Part shown: positions 25,575-33,392 of the stretch, piece after piece
Layout of the letters: the number at the start of each line of letters is the position of its first letter
Numbering within the stretch: position 1 is the stretch's first letter
Assembly: GCA_927433595.1 (NCBI GenBank)
Contig: CAKMJY010000043.1
Coordinates: 1 to 34,642, forward strand
Length of the DNA stretch: 34,642 nucleotides
Source of the DNA: an uncultured Acholeplasmatales bacterium
GTDB lineage: Bacteria > Bacillota_I > Bacilli_A > Acholeplasmatales > UBA5453
Direction of reading: 5' to 3'
Program-made: the position numbers and the translations under genes
The notes under the pieces: model-generated
Told to the model about the DNA's origin: nothing
Databases searched by the model: none
What the model saw: only the letters and a program-made list of their open reading frames with translations

Positions 25575-27392
25575 ATGAACAAACACGCACTATTACATAA
25601 GTCAAAATCAGAGATGGCCTATGCGTATGATAAAGAAACGTTACATATATGGTTAAGAACCGCAGCCAATGATTTTAAAGAAGTCAAATTACTATATGGG
25701 GATCCATTTAGATATGAACCCATTGATGATGATCACATAAACTGGGTCTGGAAACAAGAAAATGCTTCTGACTTAGTGATGGAAAAAAGATTCTCTGATG
25801 CTGAGTACGACTACTACTTCTTAAGCATTAAACCAGAACACTTAAGGGTTAAATATGCCTTTTTATTGGATGACACATACCTATATGGGGTAAGAGAAAT
25901 CTATGACTTAAGCAAAGATGATCCAAAAAAGAAGTTCAATCTATTCAATTACTTCAACTTCCCATTCATCAATGAGGTGGATGTGATTAGTATACCAAGT
26001 TGGGTCAAAGATACCGTTTGGTACGAAATCTTCCCAGAACGTTTTAGAAGAGGGAAACACTCAACCAACAAGGTGACAAACGAATGGGGCATCCCAAACC
26101 GTGACGTCACCAACCATATGTTCTTTGGTGGCGACTTAGAAGGAATCATTGAATCCTTAGACTACCTACAAGATTTAGGGATAACCGGTATATATTTCAC
26201 ACCGATATTTGAAAGCCCATCGTCTCATAAATATGACACGACTAACTACTTCAAGATTGACCCTGCGTTTGGGACAAATGACCAGTTTAAAATCCTTGTC
26301 CAAGAAGCCCATAGTAGAAACATCAAAGTCGTTTTGGATGCTGTGTTTAATCACTGTGGTTATGACCACCCATTCTTCCAAGATTTGGTCAAACATGGTG
26401 AATCCTCAATTTATAAAAATGCCTTTTTCAAACGTGGTGAACCACTACTTAATTTTAAACTGAATGAACAGGATAAACCTTTATACCATAGAGGATTAAT
26501 TCCTAACTATCACACATTCGCATTCACGCCTTATATGCCTAAGTGGAATACAGAGGATGAACTAGCTAGAAAACACTTACTTGATGTTGCTAAATTTTGG
26601 ATTGAAGCGTATGACATTGATGGCTGGCGTTTAGACGTATCTAATGAAGTCTCTCATGACTTCTGGCGTGCTTTTAGACAAACTGTAAAGGCTGCTAAAA
26701 AAGATGCCTTCATATTTGGCGAAAACTGGGACTATTCGATGCCTTGGTTGGCAGGTGATCAAATCGATACCGTGATGAATTATGAACTCATCTATTTGAT
26801 TTGGCAATTCTTTGGTCATGATCCTAATATCCCTACCATTAAAGCAAGTGAACTTGTCAGATTAACGAATAAACTGTTAACGGCTTATCCACTTCAAATC
26901 ACTGAAAACATGTTTAACTTAGTGGATTCACACGATACGGCTAGAATCTTAGACCGTTCAAAAGAAAACAAAGACTTGGCTTATTTAACTTATTTATATA
27001 TGTTCAGTTTCCCAGGTACACCAACCATTTATTATGGTGGTGAAATTGGCATCACTGGTAAGCATGACCCTGATAACCGCAGATGCATGATATGGGATGA
27101 AGACAAACAAGATTTGGACTTTAAAGCCCGTATTAAAAACTTGATTCATCTAAGAAAATCGAACGATGCCTTCTCAAGTAGTCATTTCAGTTTCTTATAT
27201 CATGATGATCAAAAACAAATCATCGCCTATGAAAAGAAAGGTACTGACAAACTAGCATTTGTCTTAAATGCAAGTGAGCTAGCACAAACCGTCCATATTC
27301 CAGGTTTAACTGGTACAAACATAGAGTCAAACGACATAATTAGAGAATCTGTCACATTAAAACCTTATGGTTATGTGATCATCAAACGATAA
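25575..27392 (+). CDS. GH13 neopullulanase/cyclomaltodextrinase-like enzyme
   Basis: Alpha-glucan hydrolase of 605 residues. Residues 1-125 form a beta-rich N-terminal domain of the CBM34 kind found in neopullulanases and maltogenic amylases; the catalytic barrel follows from VWYEIFPERFRRG (~148). Conserved regions: I DAVFNH (255-260), II DGWRLDVSNEV with nucleophile D354, III FIFGENW with acid/base E383, IV LVDSHDTAR with H453/D454. No signal peptide, so it acts in the cytoplasm on imported maltodextrins or cyclodextrins, with the divergent alpha-glucosidase finishing the products. It is followed by a strong bidirectional terminator. Confidence 0.92.
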   Translation: MNKHALLHKSKSEMAYAYDKETLHIWLRTAANDFKEVKLLYGDPFRYEPIDDDHINWVWKQENASDLVMEKRFSDAEYDYYFLSIKPEHLRVKYAFLLDDTYLYGVREIYDLSKDDPKKKFNLFNYFNFPFINEVDVISIPSWVKDTVWYEIFPERFRRGKHSTNKVTNEWGIPNRDVTNHMFFGGDLEGIIESLDYLQDLGITGIYFTPIFESPSSHKYDTTNYFKIDPAFGTNDQFKILVQEAHSRNIKVVLDAVFNHCGYDHPFFQDLVKHGESSIYKNAFFKRGEPLLNFKLNEQDKPLYHRGLIPNYHTFAFTPYMPKWNTEDELARKHLLDVAKFWIEAYDIDGWRLDVSNEVSHDFWRAFRQTVKAAKKDAFIFGENWDYSMPWLAGDQIDTVMNYELIYLIWQFFGHDPNIPTIKASELVRLTNKLLTAYPLQITENMFNLVDSHDTARILDRSKENKDLAYLTYLYMFSFPGTPTIYYGGEIGITGKHDPDNRRCMIWDEDKQDLDFKARIKNLIHLRKSNDAFSSSHFSFLYHDDQKQIIAYEKKGTDKLAFVLNASELAQTVHIPGLTGTNIESNDIIRESVTLKPYGYVIIKR

Positions 27393-27393
27393 T

Positions 27394-27432
27394 AAAATGC
27401 CCATCAACCGCTAAAGTTGATGGGCATTTTTT
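27394..27432. terminator. Bidirectional terminator between convergent genes
   Basis: Perfect 15-bp stem (27394-27408 with 27416-27430), 7-base loop, with T runs on both strands. It serves the neopullulanase-like gene and the HAD phosphatase. Confidence 0.92.
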
Positions 27433-28072
27433 ATATGACTTTGAGTAAATCGGTTGGTTTACCAATGATAAATTCAGGATTAAGTGGGGCAATATCTTTC
27501 ATATCTCTAAATCCCCATAGACAAGCAATGACCAGCACTGAAGCATTTTTACCGGTTTGGATATCCACTTCTGAATCACCAACTAAATAAGCTTCTTCTG
27601 GTTTAGACCCTAATGCCTTTAGACATTCATCGACCATTTTTTTATCAGGCTTTTTAATGCCATCGTTTTTCACACCAAGTGCATAATCAAATGTGTCTTT
27701 AAAGATTTCAGCAACTAAGCCTTTGGTTGCTTGATCTTGTTTATTTGAGATAACACCAAGTTTATAGCCTTTTTTCTTTAAGGTTTCAAGGACATCTAGG
27801 ATGCCATCATATGGGCCTGTATGATCCATTTTATGGGCTTCATAATAAGCATCATAGTAGTTATAGCGTTCAAGTAAATCTTTTTCTAGTAGCTTTTCAC
27901 CAATCGCAAGTTCAACCAATCTTAATGCCCCATTACCCAAAAATGAACGGATTTCTACCTCAGTTCTTTCCTTGTGGTTGTATGCTTTAAGCATATAGTT
28001 AATGCTTAGTGTTAAATCTTTTAACGTATCCAAAAGCGTCCCATCTAAATCAAATAGAATTGTGTTTTTCAT
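27431..28072 (-). CDS. HAD-superfamily phosphatase, phosphoglycolate phosphatase-like
   Basis: Cytoplasmic phosphatase of 213 residues. Motif I FDLDGTLLDT gives nucleophile D8 and D10; motif II is VISNKQ; motif III lysine is in GIKKPDKK; motif IV is LVGDSEVDIQTG. The helical cap between motifs I and II is of the Gph/PgmB type. The substrate could be phosphoglycolate, pyrophosphate or a sugar phosphate. ATG 28072 is chosen because GAGGT is seven bases upstream. It overlaps the end of the Nudix gene by 23 nt, so both are in one operon. Confidence 0.88.
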   Translation of the reverse strand: MKNTILFDLDGTLLDTLKDLTLSINYMLKAYNHKERTEVEIRSFLGNGALRLVELAIGEKLLEKDLLERYNYYDAYYEAHKMDHTGPYDGILDVLETLKKKGYKLGVISNKQDQATKGLVAEIFKDTFDYALGVKNDGIKKPDKKMVDECLKALGSKPEEAYLVGDSEVDIQTGKNASVLVIACLWGFRDMKDIAPLNPEFIIGKPTDLLKVI

Positions 28073-28616
28073 GGTTTTTACCTCTTTCAATTATTTTCGT
28101 ATATATCGGCATCATTTCAGGTTCAGAAACAAATTGATTGATATCTTTTAAATCAATCCATCTCACACCATCGGTTTCAATGTCGTTGGCTAAGAGTGGT
28201 TCATCCTCATTGGCAATTAAGATATAAGATACATTTAAATGCAGATGAGATGAAATGGCTGCGCCTTTTTTCATGTGGAACCATACAGGTAATACTTCAA
28301 TGGATATCGGTTTGTCTGATAATAGTTTTAAATCACTTAAGCCAGTTTCTTCTGTTGCTTCTTTGATAGCAACCATTTTAAAATCGGTCATACCATCCAT
28401 ATGGCCACCTACCCAACCCCATGAATCATAGAGTTTGTGATAAATCATCACGGTTTTGGTCATGGTTTGATTAAATATCATGGCAGATGCAGAATAATGC
28501 ATGTGTTGGTGTCTTTGATAAAGGGCATCACCATAATGTTTAATGGCATCGCGGATGTAATCAAGATCTGCGACTTCAAATGGATCTTGTGGTTGATAGG
28601 TATCGAATAGGTTCAA
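28050..28616 (-). CDS. Nudix hydrolase with variant Nudix box
   Basis: 188-residue Nudix-fold protein. The box at residues 71-93 keeps G71, E86, E89, E90 and G92 but has T77 for the usual Glu and K85 for Arg. The metal-binding EE pair is intact, so activity is likely. The first 45 residues form a helical lead-in. The start is TTG 28616 with AAGGA nine bases upstream; a -10 TATAAT lies at 28645-28650 on the minus strand. Substrate unknown. Operon with the HAD phosphatase. Confidence 0.8.
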   Translation of the reverse strand: MNLFDTYQPQDPFEVADLDYIRDAIKHYGDALYQRHQHMHYSASAMIFNQTMTKTVMIYHKLYDSWGWVGGHMDGMTDFKMVAIKEATEETGLSDLKLLSDKPISIEVLPVWFHMKKGAAISSHLHLNVSYILIANEDEPLLANDIETDGVRWIDLKDINQFVSEPEMMPIYTKIIERGKNHEKHNSI

Positions 28617-28644
28617 TATAACACTTCCTTTTGGATTATTTTTT

Positions 28645-28650
28645 ATTATA
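28645..28650 (-). promoter_or_regulatory. -10 box of the Nudix/HAD operon
   Basis: On the minus strand TATAAT, about 29 bases before the TTG start. The -35 is weak. Confidence 0.5.
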
Positions 28651-28713
28651 CACTAAAACGGTTATATGACATAATTTTTTTTTGACTTTATTGACGATTT
28701 TAAGGTTTTGGGG

Positions 28714-28742
28714 TTGTTTTTTAAAAATAAGTGTGTTATCAT
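28714..28742 (+). promoter_or_regulatory. tRNA-Lys promoter
   Basis: -35 TTGTTT (28714-28719), 17-bp spacer, -10 TATCAT (28737-28742) with upstream TG (extended -10, TGTTATCAT). The tRNA starts 22 bases downstream. Confidence 0.6.
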
Positions 28743-28764
28743 AACTTTGCTTAAAAAATAACAC

Positions 28765-28840
28765 GCATCCGTAGCTCAGTCGGTAGAGCAACTGACTCTT
28801 AATCAGTGGGTCCACGGTTCGAGCCCGTGCGGGTGTACCA
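28765..28840 (+). tRNA. tRNA-Lys (anticodon CTT)
   Basis: 76 bases including an encoded CCA. Acceptor GCATCCG pairs with CGGGTGT (two G-T pairs); D arm AGCTCAGTCGGTAGAGC; anticodon arm ACTGA/TCAGT with CTT at 28798-28800; T arm CACGG-TTCGAGC-CCGTG. Stands alone. Its 3' end borders the accessory region and could be an attachment site. Confidence 0.96.
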
Positions 28841-28895
28841 TTAAGCAATTATAACTCTGTCTTAGCATCCTTGCCAGGATTGCTTCTTAATTTCA

Positions 28896-28937
28896 TTGTA
28901 CACGTTTCATTGACAGTTGTCAACGATAAGTGTACAA
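28896..28937. promoter_or_regulatory. 42-bp nested palindrome with face-to-face promoters
   Basis: Outer arms TTGTACAC (28896-28903) and GTGTACAA (28930-28937) flank the inner palindrome TTGACAGTTGTCAA (28910-28923), with six bases on each side. Each strand has TTGACA followed at 17 bp by TACAAG (plus, 28933-28938) or TACAAT (minus, 28895-28900). Probably the autoregulatory operator of the XRE protein. Confidence 0.75.
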
Positions 28938-28951
28938 GATAAGGAGGATAT

Positions 28952-29209
28952 ATGCATAAGATCAAAGAGTTTCGAATTAAAAAGGGATTATCTGGTAGTG
29001 AGTTGGCTAGACTCGTAGGTGTATCGAGACAATCGATTAACAATTACGAATCATTTTTAAGAGAGCCTAACATCGAAATCTTAATTAGAATTGCTGTTGC
29101 TTTAGATTGTACCGTGGATGATATCCTCGATTTTCAATCCATTCAACATCAAGTTCACAAAGAATTATTTGCCAAGATAAATTCAGAAAAAAAAGAGCCT
29201 AATAATTAA
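28952..29209 (+). CDS. XRE/Cro-family transcriptional regulator
   Basis: 85-residue DNA-binding protein. The helix-turn-helix is at about residues 14-34 (ELARLVGVSRQSINNYE), followed by the PNIEILIRIAVALDCTVDDIL helices common to short XRE repressors; the last 20 residues are charged. ATG 28952 has AAGGAGG four bases upstream. The promoter is embedded in a large palindrome, which fits autorepression. It shares a terminator with the convergent HEPN gene and could be the control gene of the accessory region. Confidence 0.92.
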   Translation: MHKIKEFRIKKGLSGSELARLVGVSRQSINNYESFLREPNIEILIRIAVALDCTVDDILDFQSIQHQVHKELFAKINSEKKEPNN

Positions 29210-29222
29210 GGCTCTTTTTTTT
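29187..29222. terminator. Bidirectional terminator between XRE and HEPN genes
   Basis: Stem AAAAAAGAGCCT/AGGCTCTTTTTT with an 8-base loop (29201-29208) holding parts of both stop codons; A and T runs on both sides. Confidence 0.85.
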
Positions 29223-30510
29223 CACTCAAAATATTAACTATTGATTTTTTATTTAAATCAAACCAGCATACAATAGATGCAAAGCTGAAAATACGTCTTA
29301 ATAAGAAATCTTTCAAATTTTCAGTTTTTAAATCTGGATTATCATATGCATCTTCTATTGAAATGAAATCTGCCTTTTTTGAAGATTTAAAGAGGTAAAC
29401 AAAAGGATGACTATATTCATCAAAACTTAAATCACTTGAATTGAATACTCCGTTATCTCTATATAATTTCTCGAGATCTTTTAAAATCTTATTGATACTT
29501 TTTGTGTTACAGTGCACAATTGATGATCTCAAAGAATAGATTTTCTTAAGTTCATCAGATATATTACTTTTTTCTTTTTCAGTTAGCTTTATACTGTTTA
29601 TGACTAATGGATGTTTATCCTTAAGAAAGTATGTATAAGGTGTTTTATTGAGTTGGTCATATAACTCAAGCAGTAAGGCTACTTTATATGAAAACTGTTT
29701 CGTAATTGTGTTTTCAATATGATACTTTGTGTCATCTGGACTTGAAGTCAATACACCTTCAATCAATATCATTAAATTCATGATTTTCATATCAAAATTT
29801 GATATAGCAAAATAGTTATAAACTAAACCGGATTTAAACAATACGGAGTCAAAATTACTATGATCATTAATAATAGATATAAATATATCTCTAAAATTAT
29901 GAACAATTGAATCAAGCTTTGTTATGTATAGTTCTTTTGTATGATAAAGGACTGAGAAAAAATGATGGTTTGTAGTTAGCCAATAACCATTTGAACTAGA
30001 CAAAGTATCTTTAAACAAAATCTTACTATGAAAAAAATTATATATTGTGCTTTTTGAATTTATAAACCCGTTACTAAGACCAATTAATGCAAATACTGAA
30101 TTAAGTTTATCAACAAATACTCTTTCAATTTCTGTTTCTATTAATTCTTCAGTAATCTCATTTCCTTCATCATCAAATGAAATCTCAATCGATTTAAAAC
30201 TAGAACAGAATAAATCTAACATTTGTTGATTATATTCAAATATAACCCATTTTTCAGCTATTTTCTTTAACAAATCATTCTTTGTCTTTGATTTAATATC
30301 AATCCCTTTAATATCTGTTTGATCATAAAGGTTCAAATAAAATGGATGATGTATATCTTTATTATCAAATGTCCAATATGAATATGCATGTTTAACAAAA
30401 CTTAAAACAAATTCTATCTCTTTATCGTTATTAGGATTTCGAAATATACAATTATCCAATAAAACAATTGGTTCTTCTAAATGTTCATAAAAGTTTGTAA
30501 TCAGAAACAT
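29206..30510 (-). CDS. ApeA-like HEPN-domain protein, candidate RNase
   Basis: 434 residues, lysine-, asparagine- and isoleucine-rich, and more AT-rich than its neighbours. The N-terminal half (1-180) is not recognised. In the C-terminal half, the sequence around MNLMILIEGVL (244-254), then ALLLEL, then KKIYSLRSSIVHC (322-334) has the pattern of Apea-like HEPN domains; R328 and H333 form the RxxxxH ribonuclease motif. Known ApeA proteins are single-gene antiphage abortive-infection factors, but this assignment rests on motif reading only. ATG 30510 has AAGGA upstream and a TGTTACAAT extended -10 at 30532-30540. Monocistronic beside the recombinase gene. Confidence 0.65.
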   Translation of the reverse strand: MFLITNFYEHLEEPIVLLDNCIFRNPNNDKEIEFVLSFVKHAYSYWTFDNKDIHHPFYLNLYDQTDIKGIDIKSKTKNDLLKKIAEKWVIFEYNQQMLDLFCSSFKSIEISFDDEGNEITEELIETEIERVFVDKLNSVFALIGLSNGFINSKSTIYNFFHSKILFKDTLSSSNGYWLTTNHHFFSVLYHTKELYITKLDSIVHNFRDIFISIINDHSNFDSVLFKSGLVYNYFAISNFDMKIMNLMILIEGVLTSSPDDTKYHIENTITKQFSYKVALLLELYDQLNKTPYTYFLKDKHPLVINSIKLTEKEKSNISDELKKIYSLRSSIVHCNTKSINKILKDLEKLYRDNGVFNSSDLSFDEYSHPFVYLFKSSKKADFISIEDAYDNPDLKTENLKDFLLRRIFSFASIVCWFDLNKKSIVNILSEKKEP

Positions 30511-30531
30511 GTAATCACTTCCTTATAAACA

Positions 30532-30540
30532 ATTGTAACA
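30532..30540 (-). promoter_or_regulatory. Extended -10 promoter of the HEPN gene
   Basis: On the minus strand TGTTACAAT; no convincing -35. Confidence 0.5.
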
Positions 30541-30565
30541 TTTTTTAAACTAAAGTACATATATT

Positions 30566-31477
30566 CTAAGAATTGTATTTATCTTGAATTGTAGAATCAC
30601 ACATGCTTGTCAAGCGTTTAGAAGCTATATTATATGCAGTATGTGCCTGTTCAGATGTATAATCAACATATATCTGTGTAGTTTTAATATCGCTATGTCC
30701 CAATATTGTTTGAAGCATTTTTAAGTTGTCACCTGTAACCTTTGCTAAATCAGTTGCCATAGTTTTTCGATACTGTCTAGCATTTAATTGATTCAATCCG
30801 AGTTGTTTAGCCAACTTCCTGTGAAACTGTCTAACATCATCACGTGTAAGCCTTCTATTTTGTATATGATTCCAGAACAAATAAGGACTGAATGTATTTT
30901 TCTCAAGAAGTTCTAATATAAAGATATCGTGATACTCCGTAAAAAAAACATAGCGTTCTTTCTTTGATTTAGTTTTTTCTAGAAGTATTGTTCTATGTTT
31001 TATGTTTATGTTTCTAATCCTGATATTTAGAAGTTCACCTATTCTACAACCTGTTGCATATAATAAGTTCAAAGCCGCCTTATATACGTGACTATTCTTA
31101 TTTTTTTGCATTCTGTTTACCACTCTGAATATATCAATAAGATCATCATTGTGAATCGGTTTCACTGGTGATGTATCATCCCTAAGCTTCTTAGTTAATA
31201 AGAAAGGATGTTGTTCATAACCGTTATGTCTTAATGCCGCCTTCAAAAATGCGATATATTTGTTGATGCTTGCATTCTTTGAGTTTGTGTGAGTTAAGTA
31301 ATATTGAACTATCTCCCCAAATCTATCAAACTTTAAATCATCAACAGATTTGATTCCTAATGCTTCAGTGCATTTAATAATTGTTCGAATGTGTCCAAGT
31401 TCACCTCGACGAGTATCAGAAACAACAATACCCAATTTTGAATCATAATATTTTTGCAACAAATCATTAATGTTCAT
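30566..31477 (-). CDS. Tyrosine recombinase/phage-type integrase
   Basis: 303-residue site-specific recombinase. Residues 1-95 form the helical SAM-like core-binding domain; the catalytic domain follows. R145 (ATGCRIGELL), K170 or K172/173 in the beta-hairpin (KTKSKKER), R237 (ARQYRKTMAT), H261 (ILGHSDIKTT) and nucleophile Y270 (IYVDY) are visible. The box II His is replaced by Arg (R234 in ARQYR). ATG 31477 is chosen for its AAGGGAG Shine-Dalgarno; the longer frame to 31699 would overlap the end of the upstream gene. Nearest tRNA is tRNA-Lys, 1.7 kb away. Likely integrates the surrounding element, or drives local DNA inversion. Confidence 0.92.
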   Translation of the reverse strand: MNINDLLQKYYDSKLGIVVSDTRRGELGHIRTIIKCTEALGIKSVDDLKFDRFGEIVQYYLTHTNSKNASINKYIAFLKAALRHNGYEQHPFLLTKKLRDDTSPVKPIHNDDLIDIFRVVNRMQKNKNSHVYKAALNLLYATGCRIGELLNIRIRNINIKHRTILLEKTKSKKERYVFFTEYHDIFILELLEKNTFSPYLFWNHIQNRRLTRDDVRQFHRKLAKQLGLNQLNARQYRKTMATDLAKVTGDNLKMLQTILGHSDIKTTQIYVDYTSEQAHTAYNIASKRLTSMCDSTIQDKYNS

Positions 31478-31604
31478 TTTGCAATCTCCCTTTTTCCTTG
31501 TAAAATGTCCATGGTATTGAAATTCAGTAATGCCGCACAAATAAACTAGACGTAATTTTGAAGGAAATTTTGCCAACAAAATGAAAGAATTGCGAAATAT
31601 ATTA

Positions 31605-31632
31605 AAAGCCCCAAATTTCAATTCGGGACTTT
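31605..31632. terminator. Possible terminator after the 581-residue surface protein
   Basis: AAAG-CCC pairs with GGG-A-CTTT, one bulge, followed by TTAATATATTT on the minus strand and CATTTTTT on the plus strand. Imperfect. Confidence 0.4.
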
Positions 31633-31638
31633 CATTTT

Positions 31639-33384
31639 TTATATATTTATGTAAATGATATAGATGATTGAACCAACCAAGGATAAGACCCAGAACCATG
31701 GCCGTGAAATCAATGCTACAAAGACTCTTGCAACGCCTTCTAATAAAATGCCAAGCACACTTACAACTACCTTTAAAATAGGCATTAATGGAGCAAATAC
31801 AATTGTAAGAATAACTGCAAGGATAATGAAAATACCTACTGCCAGTATCACCGCTTGTTCTGGTGTTTTAATCATATCCAAAACCATTTTAATAAAATCA
31901 TATCCTGGTTCACTAGGTTCTAATGTTTTATCTATTACATCTTTTAAGATAATATCATCGAAGGTTAACAAATTGACTTGGCCATTCTGAACAAACACTA
32001 TTTCAGAGAATTGAAATGTATCTTCAACCAGATAAACATTTCTTGCACCCCATTCATCGTATTGACCCCAATTCAATCTATAAAGCTTGTTTGAATCAGT
32101 ATCAATGATTACATTTGCATCATAAGCTTCGTTCCATGCACCAGTGATTTTCTCAACCAATTCCGACGTCGGATTACTTACAACATTTATCTGATCAAGT
32201 GAACGTGTCCATAGTGGGTTATCGAAATTAAGTAGTTTTGAGCCTATATCGATGTATGTAAAATATGAATATATGCTGTAGTATAACAACTTCTTTTCCC
32301 AAGTCGGTGAAAACTTATTTTCATCACCTGCCCTTAAAACGACGGTGTCAGTTCTTACGTCACTCTTACCACCTATATACCATTCAAACCTGTAACTAAT
32401 CTTAGCTGTGACAGAAATGAGTGAGTCATGGATGGTATTAGGCATGTACATGTAAGTGTAAATGTTTCTATTTGAATCTTTTGCGTGATATGCAAAGACA
32501 TCCACCTTATTGACTGATCTAATCTCATTCGTCGTTAGATTCCAGGTCACTGTTTGTGTCCATGGACGTGCTTGAATTGGTAAAGATGAAAGATACACTG
32601 GTTCTTTTTCCTCATACGTCATCGTAATGAACTTATTGTTATTGTCAGTCCAGTAATAAGCATATTGAACGTTCTCAAACGCTGTAATGTCATCCACAAG
32701 CATTCTAGCTAGTTTATACGTATGAACCATCTGAATCGTTACATCCAGGTATGAACCATCGATGGCTAAGCTTACAACACCATAATTACCTTCTTTATAA
32801 GGTGAGCCAGTGCTTTCAGGTAAATCAGAAATCGCTATATCCCGGTAAACGTTTGATTTTTCCCAGTAGATTCTATATGTCTTTCCATCAAACAAGTACA
32901 TGACATGCTCCTGGGTTGTCAGTGAAGTACCTTCATATTCTTGGATTGTTGAAATTTGAATACCTTCTGAAGTACCTTGAAAGTTTAAATAGTTATGCGA
33001 TGCATCTCTTGATGAATATTGAACAACATAATTCCCTTGTTCATCCAAGGTTTCAACAACAAAGATACTATAATTCGTTACATCTGGATTCCAAATGTTT
33101 CTATCAAAATAGATATCTTTAGATCCATAGAACTTAGTTTCATGTGCTGAAGAAGTATCGTATGAAACCATAAATGAACCCGTACTTGTGTACCTAGGTA
33201 AACTGAAGTGAATGTATGCACGTTCATTGCCAACGATTTCGTGATAAATGTCTGCACCGTTGTTATCACCTTCAGGTTCTGAATTGATAATGCCTGTTCC
33301 GTGAGCTTGTACTGTGTAGCCAAACCCTAAAAGAAAAGGCACTACCAAAATCAGTGCTATTAGACTTTTTTTGAATAGTGCCAT
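31639..33384 (-). CDS. Secreted/membrane protein of unknown function with C-terminal membrane helices
   Basis: 581 residues. Signal peptide 1-27 (ending VQA, then HGTG); a long beta-rich, tyrosine/asparagine-rich ectodomain without cysteines (about 28-505); then hydrophobic segments at about 511-531, 533-552 and 557-580 with a very short tail. I recognise no family. The build (exported head, C-terminal membrane bundle) is like viral or conjugative surface proteins. ATG 33384 lies eight bases after the stop of the Ig-like gene upstream, with AGGT inside the stop region, so both are one operon. The recombinase gene follows in the same direction. Confidence 0.8.
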   Translation of the reverse strand: MALFKKSLIALILVVPFLLGFGYTVQAHGTGIINSEPEGDNNGADIYHEIVGNERAYIHFSLPRYTSTGSFMVSYDTSSAHETKFYGSKDIYFDRNIWNPDVTNYSIFVVETLDEQGNYVVQYSSRDASHNYLNFQGTSEGIQISTIQEYEGTSLTTQEHVMYLFDGKTYRIYWEKSNVYRDIAISDLPESTGSPYKEGNYGVVSLAIDGSYLDVTIQMVHTYKLARMLVDDITAFENVQYAYYWTDNNNKFITMTYEEKEPVYLSSLPIQARPWTQTVTWNLTTNEIRSVNKVDVFAYHAKDSNRNIYTYMYMPNTIHDSLISVTAKISYRFEWYIGGKSDVRTDTVVLRAGDENKFSPTWEKKLLYYSIYSYFTYIDIGSKLLNFDNPLWTRSLDQINVVSNPTSELVEKITGAWNEAYDANVIIDTDSNKLYRLNWGQYDEWGARNVYLVEDTFQFSEIVFVQNGQVNLLTFDDIILKDVIDKTLEPSEPGYDFIKMVLDMIKTPEQAVILAVGIFIILAVILTIVFAPLMPILKVVVSVLGILLEGVARVFVALISRPWFWVLSLVGSIIYIIYINI

Positions 33385-33392
33385 TGATTTAC

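Noticed and set aside
28849-29043. Minus-strand gene opposite the XRE regulator
   Set aside because: No ribosome binding site for the long frame; it is the shadow of the XRE gene. Only a short antisense transcript remains possible.
31478-31699. Longer N-terminus of the recombinase
   Set aside because: It would overlap the end of the 581-residue gene and a hairpin, while ATG 31477 has a good Shine-Dalgarno and gives a normal integrase length.
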